A stretch of 64,000 nt of DNA from Chloroflexota bacterium. GTDB lineage: Bacteria; Chloroflexota; Anaerolineae; Anaerolineales; Villigracilaceae. This document shows, piece after piece, positions 25,347-35,200 of this stretch. Where the stretch lies: NCBI GenBank assembly GCA_016223135.1, contig JACRPQ010000015.1, positions 62,001 to 126,000 on the forward strand, read 5' to 3'. Below the pieces are notes generated by a model, which saw only the letters and a list, made by a program, of their open reading frames with translations, searched no databases and was not told the origin of the DNA. The stretch's first letter is position 1. Each line of letters begins with the position of its first letter. A program made the translations under genes and the position numbers.

Positions 25347-25703
25347 CTAGTCGTTATTGCTGATGCGCAGTCCCGCCACGTGAACGTCCACCCGATTCAC
25401 TTTCAGCCCCAGCGCCTTTTCCACATGATAGCGCACTGTGTTCTTCACGCTTTCCGCCACGCTGTTGATGCGCGTCCCGTATTCGACAATGATATGCACT
25501 TCAATGTTGATGTTCTCGCCGTCATACTCCACTTTGACGCCCTTTGACGGCTCGCGTGTGATGGATTTGACGATGCCATCCGCCAGGTTCATCGGCGCAA
25601 GCCCCACCACACCGTAGGATTGGAGCACGGCGTGATAAGCAATGGTCGCCACTGCATGCGGGGAGACGTGAATCCCGCCCAGAGTTGTCGTTTCTTCGCC
25701 CAT
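25347..25703 (-). CDS. Asp23/Gls24 family protein
   Basis: A 118-aa protein with ISPHAVATIAYHAVLQSYGVVGLAPM near the N-terminus and the family pattern VEYDGENINIEVHIIVEYGTRINSVAESVKNTVRYHVEKALGL. These proteins are linked to envelope stress and often sit beside DAK2 proteins. It is the first gene of a two-gene operon with the FakA-like gene and is divergent from rpmB. Confidence 0.92.
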   Translation of the reverse strand: MGEETTTLGGIHVSPHAVATIAYHAVLQSYGVVGLAPMNLADGIVKSITREPSKGVKVEYDGENINIEVHIIVEYGTRINSVAESVKNTVRYHVEKALGLKVNRVDVHVAGLRISNND

Positions 25704-25901
25704 GGTTTCCTCTCATTGGTTGTCAGTGCGAGTGCAGGCTGCGAAGCAATCTTCCACCTGATCGGGCGATTGTTTCGAGAACACCTGCAATCACATCCTG
25801 CATATTTTAACATCTTGCCTGCCAAAAGGTCACGTGATAAAATGGCGTGCCTTTACGGAAGGCATCGTACTGGAATTATAGCAAGAAAGGAAGTTATCAC
25901 A

Positions 25902-26087
25902 ATGGCTAAATGCGCACACTGTGGAAAATCCACAACCTTTGGGCACAACCGCTCCTTCTCCCAACGCGCCACCAACCGCACGTTCAAACCGAACCTGCAG
26001 AAGACGCTGGTGCTCGAAAAGGGGCGCAAGGTGCATAAACTGCTCTGCACCAAGTGCATCAAGGCGATGGCAAAATCCGCCGCCTAA
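25902..26087 (+). CDS. rpmB: 50S ribosomal protein L28
   Basis: A 61-aa ribosomal protein with the N-terminal MAKCAHCGKSTTFGHNRSFS, in which the two CxxC pairs (Cys4/Cys7 and LCTKC near residue 50) mark the zinc-binding C+ form. An AGAAAGGA ribosome site precedes the ATG. A standard terminator follows. It is divergent from the asp23-fakA operon. Confidence 0.96.
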   Translation: MAKCAHCGKSTTFGHNRSFSQRATNRTFKPNLQKTLVLEKGRKVHKLLCTKCIKAMAKSAA

Positions 26088-26109
26088 GGATTTCCCCCCA
26101 CCACAAGAG

Positions 26110-26140
26110 TCACGGCGCGAAGCGTGCCGTGATTTTTGTT
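26110..26140 (+). terminator. rpmB terminator
   Basis: TCACGGC (26110-26116) pairs with GCCGTGA (26126-26132), followed by TTTTTGTTTT. Confidence 0.88.
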
Positions 26141-26364
26141 TTAACCGCAGTTTCCATACCATGTTGTCGGTCGTCCGACGCTGGAGAGCGCCTCTTACAC
26201 TGCGACGCAGCGGACGTTCTCTAACGTCCGCTTACGGTTGGTGTTGTCCGCTGGTGGGGGAGTTGGCAGGAAAAACCCAAAGCGCAGAATCCGCTTTCGG
26301 GGCTGAATCCCTGTGGGCGAGGCGAATGCCCTCGCCCGTCCGCCTGCATGCAATGCTGGGCGTT

Positions 26365-26841
26365 TTATTTTTTGAAGATACAATCTAATGTACCACCTTT
26401 TTTCGGGTCGTCTAGTTTACAAAGTCTAAACTTCACTAATGAAGTCTGAACCCATTTCCCATCTATATTTTTATTCCTATCGCTCAAACGCACCCAATAG
26501 CCATTTTCGTCTTGTCTATCAAAAAAATAACAACCATCTGATAAAGGACTGCCCCGATTGCCTGACGGAACATCATATACATAAGCGTTAGAACTTTCTA
26601 TGCAACCTTCAATGCGTGGAAAATATTTTTGTCGTAAGGTAGCATATCCTAAAGAAGTAAGGGAGATTGCTACAGTGGCGAATATAGCAAATTGACTCAA
26701 AAATTTCAAAATTTTTTGTCTACGAATCTGCGATAGAGTTAGCGTTTCATTGCTAGCATGGTCTTTCGCTTCAAAACCTTTTTCTATTAATTTTATGATA
26801 ATAGCCGCTACAACTGTTGTTAGAACGCCGTTGAAATCCAT
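26365..26841 (-). CDS. Hypothetical membrane protein with Cys-containing outer domain
   Basis: A 158-aa protein. An N-terminal helix (VLTTVVAAIIIKLIEKG) and a second hydrophobic segment (FLSQFAIFATVAISLTSLGYA, ~48-68) precede a ~85-aa C-terminal domain with four cysteines and a YWVRLSDRNK...WVQTSLV stretch. It is strongly A+T-rich compared with the surrounding genes and is flanked by palindromes, so it may be acquired. No family recognised. Confidence 0.6.
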   Translation of the reverse strand: MDFNGVLTTVVAAIIIKLIEKGFEAKDHASNETLTLSQIRRQKILKFLSQFAIFATVAISLTSLGYATLRQKYFPRIEGCIESSNAYVYDVPSGNRGSPLSDGCYFFDRQDENGYWVRLSDRNKNIDGKWVQTSLVKFRLCKLDDPKKGGTLDCIFKK

Positions 26842-27035
26842 AGTGAAAATAATTTCTCCTTATGAATTGTTTGTTCAGTTGTCAAAATTCTATTTTTATA
26901 GACAAAGGTCGAGCTATGAATTTGTAAGATAGATTAATGTATTGAACACGCCTTTACTTGAGTTACATTCAAACTCCCAATATGTTTTCAGCGTACACAA
27001 GAGCGTACGGTGAGTTAACCACTGATGTTATGCAG
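26842..27035. other. A+T-rich gene-free stretch
   Basis: Part of a 383-nt gap between the hypothetical gene and rpe, whose right half is the repeat copy listed next. AATTTCTCCTTATG-type sequence near 26855 supplies a plausible ribosome site for the minus-strand gene. Nothing else was recognised. Confidence 0.5.
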
Positions 27036-27230
27036 TTTATTCGTACCGCGACATTTTAATTTTTCCCAATTATTCTGACAATACCAGTGCGGTATCTGCC
27101 ATGCTCACACGGACTTGGCAGGAATAGCACGGGGGTTAATCCCCGTGCGGCGCCAAGAGCAGGGGGGGCAGGTTAAATTGTTAATCTGCAATATGTCGCT
27201 TGAAAACGCGAGATAAATCTCGCGCTACGG
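27036..27230. repeat. Shorter copy of the 240-bp MITE-like element
   Basis: Shares long blocks with 23335-23574 (CAGTGCGGTATCTGCCATG, GGACTTGGCAGGAATAGCAC and the CACGGGG/CCCCGTG palindrome) but lacks about 40 bp and has degenerate ends. Its right end overlaps the last codons of rpe and provides the TAG stop at 27225-27227. Confidence 0.8.
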
Positions 27231-27893
27231 ATTGCGTATCGCATCCTTTAGGGCCCTAACGCCTTCCACAGTCCCCTTTGGATGTTTGAAGACGGCAGTT
27301 GCCGCTACAAAGGCAGTTGCCCCCGCCTCCCGTAGTTTTCCGGCGTTCTCCGTTGTGATGCCGCCGTCCACCTCCAGCCAGGCGGAGGAGCCGATGGCAT
27401 CCAAGCGGCGGCGGACTTCCGCCACCCGCGCAACAGACTGCGGGATGAACGCCTGCCCCGAAAACCCCGGGTTGACGCTCATCACCAATACCAAATCCGC
27501 CTCGCTCAAAACCGCCTCCAGCGCCCCCACAGGAGTACCCGGATTCAACACCACCCCCGCCTTGCATCCCAACGCTTTGATTTGCTGCAGCGTGCGGTGC
27601 AAATGCGGACAGGTCTCCACATGCACGCTGAGGGTGGTTGCGCCGGCTTTGGCAAACGCCTCCAAGTGACGCTCCGGCTGCTCGATCATCAGATGCACAT
27701 CCAGCGGCAGGCGGGTGATGCGTTTGCAGGTCTCGACGATGAACGGTCCCATGGTGATGTTGGGGACGAAGTGACCATCCATCACGTCCACGTGAATCCA
27801 GTCTGCGCCGGCGGCTTCACAGGCGCGAATCTCCTCGCCGAGCCGGGCAAAGTCGGCGGAGAGGATGGAGGGGGCGAGGATGGCAGAGGTCAT
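27225..27893 (-). CDS. rpe: Ribulose-phosphate 3-epimerase
   Basis: Interconverts ribulose-5-phosphate and xylulose-5-phosphate. The 222-aa TIM barrel shows LAPSILSADFARLGEEI, WIHVDVMDGHFVPNITMG (metal-binding His/Asp), LDVHLMIEQP, VMSVNPGFSGQAFIP and EVDGGITTENA. It starts 18 nt after the kinase stop on the same strand, which implies one transcript, a linkage also seen in Firmicutes prkC-rsgA-rpe clusters. The stop codon lies within a repeat element. Confidence 0.97.
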   Translation of the reverse strand: MTSAILAPSILSADFARLGEEIRACEAAGADWIHVDVMDGHFVPNITMGPFIVETCKRITRLPLDVHLMIEQPERHLEAFAKAGATTLSVHVETCPHLHRTLQQIKALGCKAGVVLNPGTPVGALEAVLSEADLVLVMSVNPGFSGQAFIPQSVARVAEVRRRLDAIGSSAWLEVDGGITTENAGKLREAGATAFVAATAVFKHPKGTVEGVRALKDAIRNP

Positions 27894-27911
27894 GGAAGAA
27901 GCGGCGAAGGG

Positions 27912-28988
27912 TCAGCGCGGGTTGTAGAGGATGAAGATCCAAATCCAGAATGGAATCAATCCGAGGACGGCGATGAGCGCCAGCAGACTCAGCCCGATGG
28001 TCGCCCAGTCTATTTCGGGGATATAGACTTCGGGGATTTCGATTTCGGGCAGAGTGATGGCAGGTTTGTCGTTGGTTGGAGAAGGCGGAGGCTGGGAGAC
28101 CGGTTCTTTGTAAGCGTTAACCGCCTCCGGGGTCAGGCTGAGCGCCGGGGTGGGGGGTGTCTCGCGCTGGGTGCCGAAGCGCAGCAGGACGCGCCCAAGT
28201 TGATCTGCTGTGCGGTAGCGGGCGGAGGGTTCCTTCGAGAGGACTTTGAGGATGATTTCTTCGAGGGCGGGGGGGATGTCGGGAACGTATTCGCGCGGCG
28301 GGATGGGATGACTTTCGAGGTGCAGGCGGGCGAGTTCCTGGCTGGTGGGGGCGTTGAAGGGCAGCGCGCCGGTGATCATTTCGTACAGCACGATGCCCAG
28401 CGAATAGACATCGGAGGCGGGCGAGGGTGCCTCGCCGGCGGCTTGCTCCGGCGAGAAGTATTGCGGCGATCCCCACACCACGTCGGCGCGTTCGCCGGGC
28501 ATGATGGTGGAGAGGGCGCGGGCGATGCCGAAGTCGGTCACTTTGAGCCGCCCGTCGGGAGTGACGATCATGTTGTGCGGCTTCACATCGCAGTGGACGA
28601 GCCCGGCGCGGTGAGCGTAGCCGATGCCGGCACAGGCTTGGACGATGAGGGGAATGGCTTCCTCCACCGGGTAACGCCCGCGCTGGCGCAGGACGGTCTT
28701 GAGGTCCTTGCCGGGGATATGTTCCATGACGATGTAGAGTTGGTCATGGTCGAAGCCGAAATCGTGGACGGTGACGATGTTGGGGTGCGAGAGGTTGGCT
28801 GCGGCGCGCGCCTCCATTTTGAAGCGTTCCTGAAAGCCGTGTTCGGCAGAGTAATGCTCATGCAGGATTTTGATGGCGACGGTGCGTTCGAGCATGAGGT
28901 CGCGCGCGCGAAACACGTCTGCCATGCCGCCGGTGCCGATGCGTTCCAGCAGTTGATAGCGGTTGTTGAGGACTGCGCCTTCTTCCAT
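27912..28988 (-). CDS. PknB-type Ser/Thr protein kinase, membrane-anchored
   Basis: A 358-aa Hanks-type kinase: glycine loop IGTGGMADVFRA, ATP-binding Lys in TVAIKIL, catalytic loop HCDVKPHN (HCD instead of HRD), DFG as VTDFGIAR, and APE-like FSPEQ. A Pro-rich juxtamembrane segment precedes a C-terminal transmembrane helix (about 328-350) that ends the protein, so there is no extracellular PASTA sensor domain. The start at 28988 follows a TATAAT by 10 nt. It is divergent from the lipid kinase gene. Confidence 0.93.
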   Translation of the reverse strand: MEEGAVLNNRYQLLERIGTGGMADVFRARDLMLERTVAIKILHEHYSAEHGFQERFKMEARAAANLSHPNIVTVHDFGFDHDQLYIVMEHIPGKDLKTVLRQRGRYPVEEAIPLIVQACAGIGYAHRAGLVHCDVKPHNMIVTPDGRLKVTDFGIARALSTIMPGERADVVWGSPQYFSPEQAAGEAPSPASDVYSLGIVLYEMITGALPFNAPTSQELARLHLESHPIPPREYVPDIPPALEEIILKVLSKEPSARYRTADQLGRVLLRFGTQRETPPTPALSLTPEAVNAYKEPVSQPPPSPTNDKPAITLPEIEIPEVYIPEIDWATIGLSLLALIAVLGLIPFWIWIFILYNPR

Positions 28989-28998
28989 GATGGCGAGG

Positions 28999-29024
28999 AT
29001 TATATCATTTGCGCAGGTTATAAT
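28999..29024. promoter_or_regulatory. Divergent -10 boxes of the kinase and lipid kinase genes
   Basis: The 43-nt gap holds TATAAT on the minus strand (29004-28999, 10 nt before the kinase ATG) and TATAAT on the plus strand (29019-29024, 7 nt before the lipid kinase ATG). Both transcripts would be nearly or fully leaderless, and the two promoters overlap. Confidence 0.7.
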
Positions 29025-29031
29025 CCCTCTC

Positions 29032-29970
29032 ATGCGAAGCGCAGTCATCATCTACAACCCTGCGGCGGGACGGTTCAACGTCAAGCCATTCATCAAATCC
29101 GCTGTGCGGACGCTGGAAGCCGCCGGCTGGCAGGTGGACGCGGCAGAGACTCTCAGCGGCGCACACACCATCGAGCTGGCAAAGCAGGCTGCGGCGGAGA
29201 AAAGAGAGGCGGTCTTTGCCGTCGGCGGCGACGGCACCATCGGCAACGTGGTCAACGGCTTGATGGGCAGCGAAACGGCGCTGGGCGTCCTGCCGGCTGG
29301 CACGGCGAACGTGTGGAGCATCGAATTGGGGCTGCGTCCCTTTGCGTGGACTCATCCCTGGACCTTGAAACAAAACGCCGCCCTGCTTGCCCGCGCCCCC
29401 ATCCATTCGGTGGATGTCGGCACGTGCAACCAGTATTCGTTCATGATGTGGGCGGGCATCGGGCTGGATGCGCTGACCGTTCACAACCTCGAGCCGCGCG
29501 TCCGTCTCGAAAAATTTTTCACCCTGCCCGAATACGCGGCAAAGACCATCTGGCAGGCGCTGCAGTGGAACGGCGTGGAGCTGCGCCTGTGGGCAGATGG
29601 CGTGGAGGTGGAAGGGCATTACATCGTGGCGGTCGCCACCAACATCCGCCATTACCTCGGCGGGCTGGCGGAACTTTCGCCCGACGCCTATCTCGACGAC
29701 GGACTGCTCGACATCTGGCTCTTCAGCGGCAACCATCTGGGCGACGCGCTGCGTCATGCCTATAACATGTGGCGCGGGCATCACATCAGCGCGCAGGATG
29801 TCCGCCGCATCACGTTCAACAGTCTGCGCATCGAGAGCGCCTCGCCGTTCTGGATTCAAACCGACGGCGAACCGCGCGGCTCTGCCCAAAGCGCCGAAAT
29901 CAAAATCCACACACGCGCCCTGCGGATGCTCATGCCGCCGCACGGTTTGGAATTATTGAAACACAGGTAA
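29032..29970 (+). CDS. Diacylglycerol/sphingosine-kinase-family lipid kinase
   Basis: A 312-aa DgkB/YegS-type kinase with the NPAAG start motif, the catalytic VGGDGTIGNVVNGL loop (~63-76), LPAGTANVWS, and the C-terminal DDGLLDIWLF and QTDGEP motifs. These enzymes phosphorylate membrane diacylglycerol or related lipids at the inner membrane face. It starts next to a -10 box with no ribosome site, suggesting a leaderless mRNA. It is followed 2 nt later by the SH3b gene. Confidence 0.92.
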   Translation: MRSAVIIYNPAAGRFNVKPFIKSAVRTLEAAGWQVDAAETLSGAHTIELAKQAAAEKREAVFAVGGDGTIGNVVNGLMGSETALGVLPAGTANVWSIELGLRPFAWTHPWTLKQNAALLARAPIHSVDVGTCNQYSFMMWAGIGLDALTVHNLEPRVRLEKFFTLPEYAAKTIWQALQWNGVELRLWADGVEVEGHYIVAVATNIRHYLGGLAELSPDAYLDDGLLDIWLFSGNHLGDALRHAYNMWRGHHISAQDVRRITFNSLRIESASPFWIQTDGEPRGSAQSAEIKIHTRALRMLMPPHGLELLKHR

Positions 29971-29972
29971 AC

Positions 29973-30443
29973 ATGGACGCTCGTCAACTGTTCAACAAAT
30001 GGGTCATCTTCGGAGCGCTCGCTCTGGCAGGACTATTGCTGCTCATCACTATTTTTTCGATCGGATGGACCACCCCGCCTCAATCCTCCGACGTGGGGTT
30101 TGCTCCTGCCTACCTGACCATTATCCCCGCCCCAACCGCCACTCCCAATGTCACGCCGACAGCGACCATTGATCCCTTTGCCCCCTCCGCCACGCCGACG
30201 GGACTCGCCATAGGCGGCTACGCTCAAATCACCGGCACCGGCGGCGACGGTCTGCGCATCCGTTCTGCGCCCGGTTTGACCGGCGAACCGGTCTTCCTCG
30301 GTTTGGATTCGGAAGTCTTCCTCGTCAAAGACGGTCCGCGCGAGGCGGATGGGTATGTGTGGTGGTACATCGTGGCTCCCTACGACGAGAATCGCGCCGG
30401 CTGGGCGGCGGCGGATTTTCTCACCTTCATCCCCGCGCCATAA
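29973..30443 (+). CDS. Membrane-anchored SH3b-domain protein
   Basis: A 156-aa protein: a transmembrane helix at ~9-32 (WVIFGALALAGLLLLITIF), a Pro/Thr-rich linker (~50-75) and a bacterial SH3-like domain (GDGLRIRSAPGLTGEPVFLG..., WWYIVAPYDENRAGWAAADFL). The SH3b domain would face the cell wall. It begins 2 nt after the lipid kinase stop and is co-transcribed with it. Confidence 0.86.
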   Translation: MDARQLFNKWVIFGALALAGLLLLITIFSIGWTTPPQSSDVGFAPAYLTIIPAPTATPNVTPTATIDPFAPSATPTGLAIGGYAQITGTGGDGLRIRSAPGLTGEPVFLGLDSEVFLVKDGPREADGYVWWYIVAPYDENRAGWAAADFLTFIPAP

Positions 30444-30565
30444 AAATCAGGATTCACCACAGATAAACACAGATAAACGCCGATTCTAAAAAACTGTTGC
30501 TGCAATGTTGCCCAGTCTTTTTTTCTGTGTTCATCGGCGGTTAAACGAATTTCACAACCCTTTTC

Positions 30566-30673
30566 TAGCCACCCGACACTTTTATTTTGGGGGACGCAGA
30601 GGAACGCTGATTTAGTTTTTTTGCGTTTATCTGCGTTTTTCAGCGTCCCAGTTGAAAACTGTCAGGTCGCTAG
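30566..30673 (-). repeat. 108-bp dispersed element, inverted relative to the 60-kb copy
   Basis: Ends TAGCCACCCGACA and TGTCAGGTCGCTAG are imperfect inverted repeats. Flanks ACCCTTTTC and ACCCCTTTTC look like a 9-bp target duplication with one indel. The interior GCGTTTATCTGCGTTTTTCA matches the element at 60088-60208 in reverse orientation. The rest of the 30444-30695 gap has a related CACAGATAAACACAG segment and no gene. Confidence 0.78.
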
Positions 30674-30695
30674 ACCCCTTTTCTTAGAGTCTTTT

Positions 30696-32147
30696 TTAGA
30701 GCACCTGACCTTCTTCCCTTTTCAAAAACCGTCCCATCCCCCGCCTGCCTTTCCACTCGCTGCCATCCACAATCAACTGCCCGCGCAGGAAAACCTTTTC
30801 GGGGTAGCCGGTCAACTCCCAGCCTTCGTACAGGTTGTAGTCCGTGCGCTGGTGCGACATTGCCACCCCATACTTCACCTTTTTTTCGGGGTCCCAAATC
30901 ACAACATCCGCATCGGAGCCTTCGAGCAATGCGCCCTTGCGCGGATAGAGACCGAAAATCTTTGCGGGGTTCGTGCTCATGTACGCGACAAATTGATTCG
31001 CGGTAATCCTTCCACTCCGCACGCCCGTTGTCCATAGCACAGGCATACGGTCCTGGATGCCCGGCAGACCGTTTGGGATTTTGGTGAAGTCGTCTCTGCC
31101 CAATTCTTTGCCGGGGATGGCAATCTCGCTTCCTTCATAGACGATGGGCTTGGTCCCGTCGAAAAAGAACGGACAATGATCCGTGCCGACCGTCTGCAAA
31201 ATGCCCTGCGATAATCCCTCCCACAAACGGGCGTTATCCTCCTTCGTGCGCATCGGCGGGGAGCAAATCCACTTTGCGCCGTCGGGTCTGCGCAAGTCGT
31301 CCACCGTGAAGAACAGATATTGCGGACACGTTTCCCCCATCACTTTGACGCCGCGTTCGCGCGCGTACTTGAGCATATCCACTTCGCCAGCGGTGTTCAT
31401 GTGGACGATATAGACCGGCGCATCTGCCGCGGACGCCATGCCTGCCACCCGCAAAAGGGACTCCGCCACCCCCCAGGCAGGACGCGTCCGCGCGTGCCAT
31501 TCGGGCGTGGTGTGACCGGCGGCTAATGCTTGTTCCGTCAACACTTCGATGACATCGCCGTTTTCGCAGTGCGCCATGACCAACATGCCGTTGTCGCGCG
31601 CAATTTGCATGGCGCGGAAGATACTGCCGTCGTCGAGGCGCAGGCGTCCGTTATAGGCGGTGAAGACCTTGAGCGTGGTGATGCCCATCTCACGCAGGGA
31701 GGGAATTTCCTTTGCAATCGCCTCATTGAACTTCGTCAGGTTCATGTGGAAGGAATAGTCAATCGCGGCTTTTTCCGCCATCTTCATCCAGATGTCCACC
31801 GAGTATTTGAAATCACCCTCACCCCCATCCTCTCTCCCATTGGGAGAGGGGCGAGGGGTGAGGGGAACAAAGTCCATGACTGTGGTCGTTCCGCCGAACG
31901 CCGCGGCTTTGTGACCGGTGTAATGGTCGTCTGAGGAGACCGTGCCAAACATGGGAAGGTCGAGGTGCACATGCGGGTCCACGCCGCCGGGCAGGATGAG
32001 TTTGCCGGCGGCGTCAATGATGTCGGCGCTGGGATGCTGCAGGTTCTCGCCGATTTTTGAAATGGTCTCGCCTTCGATGAGAATGTCCGCCTGAAAGGTT
32101 TGGGAGGCGGTTATGAGCGTGCCGTTTTTGATGAGTTTTGCAGTCAT
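30696..32147 (-). CDS. Dihydropyrimidinase/hydantoinase-family amidohydrolase
   Basis: A 483-aa cyclic amidohydrolase. The metal motif PHVHLDLP gives His59 and His61, LKVFTAY carries the Lys that is carboxylated in this family (~160), and VYIVHMNTAGE supplies a third His. The C-terminal DADVVIWDPEKK is typical of dihydropyrimidinases. Residues ~96-113 (LTPRPSPNGREDGGEG) are an in-frame repeat-derived insert absent from normal family members; it lies in a surface loop position and leaves the frame open. Exact substrate cannot be assigned. Confidence 0.9.
   Translation of the reverse strand: MTAKLIKNGTLITASQTFQADILIEGETISKIGENLQHPSADIIDAAGKLILPGGVDPHVHLDLPMFGTVSSDDHYTGHKAAAFGGTTTVMDFVPLTPRPSPNGREDGGEGDFKYSVDIWMKMAEKAAIDYSFHMNLTKFNEAIAKEIPSLREMGITTLKVFTAYNGRLRLDDGSIFRAMQIARDNGMLVMAHCENGDVIEVLTEQALAAGHTTPEWHARTRPAWGVAESLLRVAGMASAADAPVYIVHMNTAGEVDMLKYARERGVKVMGETCPQYLFFTVDDLRRPDGAKWICSPPMRTKEDNARLWEGLSQGILQTVGTDHCPFFFDGTKPIVYEGSEIAIPGKELGRDDFTKIPNGLPGIQDRMPVLWTTGVRSGRITANQFVAYMSTNPAKIFGLYPRKGALLEGSDADVVIWDPEKKVKYGVAMSHQRTDYNLYEGWELTGYPEKVFLRGQLIVDGSEWKGRRGMGRFLKREEGQVL
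31808..31862. repeat. REP-like palindrome inside the hydantoinase gene
   Basis: Contains CACCCTCACCCCC, CTCTCCCATTGGGAGAGGGG and GAGGGGTGAGGGG, the same palindrome family as 16370-16418, read in frame through the gene on the minus strand. Confidence 0.82.
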
Positions 32148-32174
32148 GTTCCTCCTGCATAATTATTCAGTCCG

Positions 32175-32274
32175 CCCCGACGTTAACGTCGGGGTTACAT
32201 TTTACGAAGCCGCCTAAAGGCGACTTGAGCCTGCAAAGCAGGCTTCGTACCTGAGAGCGGAGATTAATCTCCGC
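32175..32274. repeat. Cluster of TTAA-centred and other palindromes
   Basis: CCCCGACGTTAACGTCGGGG (32175-32194) and GCGGAGATTAATCTCCGC (32257-32274) are perfect palindromes with TTAA centres. Between them, TACGAAGCC and GGCTTCGTA arms form another hairpin. They fill the gap between the hydantoinase and helicase genes. Confidence 0.7.
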
Positions 32275-32277
32275 GCG

Positions 32278-35200
32278 CTATCTCCACAATTCAAAAGCCA
32301 TTTGTTTGACCTTCGGACGGCGTTCGGCACGGGCGGCAAGCAAAATGGAGCGCCCGAGGGGGGTGCGGGTGGAGACGATTTCTCCGCCGCCGATGTATTT
32401 TTTCCAGTATTTTGCAAAGACTTCGACGCGCTCTTTGCGGCTTGCGATGATTTTAGGAACGGGATGATACGCAGGCGGATACATGCCTGTCTCGCGCACA
32501 AACTGTCGAATGGGCTGCCAGAGGAAGCGCAAGCCGAGATTGGGCAGCCGGTCTTCGGTGCGACGGATGAGATAGCGCTGGTTGACCACGGGCGCGAAGA
32601 TTTCCTCCAGCGCAGTAATGAAGGTCGTCGCGTCTTCGGGCGAGGCGTAATCGAGCATAATATTGTACACGGAGCGGTCTTCGGTCACGCGCACATAATC
32701 ACTGGAGAGCCTGCGGCTGATGAGGTCCAGTTCGCGCAGGGTTTCTACCAGCGCCCGCGCCACGTCCATCAGGATCGCGTCGGGGACTTGTTCGGCGAAG
32801 AGCTTTTTTCCTGCCCGAATCAGGTTGCGGATGTTGAACCCGATGGAGAGAAGCAATGCCGCCGGGAAGATGATGACCAGGCAGGTCAGGTCTGCGAAAA
32901 CCGTCACCCTGAGTCCAGTGAATAGCAAAACAAGGAAGGTTTGCACAAACGCCGCAAGGGCGTTCACTACCACCGCTTTGAGCGTGTTTTGCAACGTGAA
33001 CGCCGTGCGGATTTTCAGGTCGCGCGCCTCAATCGAAGTGGCGCGGTAGGTGAAGTTGCTGTAATCTTCGCCCACGCCCCATAGGTCGTAGACCTTGTCG
33101 CGGAACATCGTCTGCCGAATCATGTGGCGGTTGTGTTTGCCAAAGTTCAGACGTTTCAAACCCGGCAGGTGTATCAGGTCTTGAACCAGTTCAGGGCTGA
33201 CGTGCAAAATTCCCTTCGAGATTTGATTCGGTGAATCGTTGCGGACGAAGCGCCTGCCATCCGACGAAACAGGAGGCTGGTTGAGCGCCGCGTTGAAAGT
33301 TTGGAGCGCCTCATCCAACTGGCTGCGGATGACAATTCCCCAATATTGTTCATGTCGCTTGAGGAAGCGATTGAAGTCCACATCGCCGCGCTCGAACTCT
33401 TTGCTGACGCAGACCACGTCCCAATTGTGGGCAACTTTGCGCTTCCAGTTTGGGTCGAGGCGGATGGTACGTCCGCGCAACTGCTGAACCGACGTGCTGG
33501 TCGTGACGCTGGTTAGGTCAATCAGCGTGTTGAGCGAGAGCGAGTCCCAGCCCTCGCCAAAGATTCCGCGCGTGCCAATCAGGCATTTGACCACGCCACG
33601 GTCAAAGAGGGCGGTCATCATCCGCACATATGTTTGGGATGACCAGTCGCGCCCGTCGCCGACGACTTCCATTACGGCTTCGTCTTTTGTGTTTTTCAGC
33701 AGGCAGGCAGCGCGGAAATTTTTCTCTTTGAAATATTTGGCGAATTCGACCAGCAGTTCTTCCTTGTTCGCGGCGGGAATCAAAAACGATTTACCAGTCA
33801 CCAGCACGGGGTTGAGGTGGCGCACCTCGCTGTGCGAAACCAGCAGGCGGAAGGCGCGTACCGCGCTGCCCGCGTCCGCTTCCAACACGCCGCGTAGGCG
33901 CGGAATGCCCGTCCCAACTTTCTCGAAATCAGTCACCACCGCGGCGCGGAGTTTTTCACCCATCGCCCGCGACTCTGCTGCGAGGATGTGCGCCACCGCA
34001 TGGTCTTTCGCCTCAGAGAAGGTCAGCACCAAATCGCCGGGGGAACGCGTCTGGCTGATCCCGCGCTCGGTCAGGGTCAAGCCGAAGGGCAACAGCACTT
34101 TGCGAAGATGTTGCAGCAGTTCGTGGTCGTCCTTGCTGGGGCTGGTCTTCAAAATATCCAGCCCGTAGCGTTCGAGCAGGTTGAGCCAGTCCTCCATTTC
34201 CATTGGGTCGCTGGCTTCGATCGGAATGGGAAGATTTTGGGGCAGGGGAATTTGATTCGCGTGCAGGAAGCGAGCCGATGCCAACGTCACGAGCGGATTC
34301 TCGTCCCAATATGTTTGCCAAACGACGGCTGGGTCGGACGCGTTGGGCGGAATCTCGATCACACGCTGAGTCCACGCCCTAAAGTTGGGGTCTTGCGTCA
34401 ACAATCGAATCGCCGCCTCGAACTCGGTTTGAATCTTTTTGAGGTATTCGGTTTCGCGCGGAGTTGGCTTGACGAGGTACACCAAATCGCGGTACGGGGC
34501 GAGGTCGCCTTCCTTGACCACGGCGGGAGTTGGCACTTCAAAATCCACGTCACCGAGCAGGCTGTTGTAGTTTTCATATTCAGCGTCGTTTTCGGGATCG
34601 GGCAGGGTGGCGGTCAGACCGATGACTCGCGGCACCTGAATGCGGCTGATGAGATAACGCAGGACGATTGCCCAATAATCGAGCAGATGATGGCACTCGT
34701 CCAACACGATGGTTTTGACTCCATAGGCAACCAGTTCGTCAATCAACTTGCGGGCATTCGGGTGCAAAAAGTGGGCGATGTCTGCATTGGGTTCCTGCAA
34801 CAACTTCTTGCGAATGCGGTTGGTGTACTTCAAAACTTCCTTTTGATATTCGGCGGGGTTGTTGGCTTGCAGGGTCGCCTGCCGCACCTCTGCCGCGACC
34901 AAGTCCTTCGCCTGCCCGTCGTGGACGAGGTTTTCCTTCCACAGCAAAAGCGCCGCTTCGCGCAGTTGTTTGCGCGCCTGTATCGGCGTGGAAATCAACT
35001 GGTAGGTGAAGATGTGAATCGGCGCACGCTGGTTTGCATCCATGCTGGCGAACTGCGAAATGGTCAGCGGCGGCTGGAGAAACATGCCCAGTTTGTCGAA
35101 CCATTGTCCCTGAATGGTGGTCGTGGGCGCGAAGACGACGGCGGGCGCGTCGAACTGTCGAATCAACTCCAACCCGATGATGGTCTTGCCCGAACCTGGC

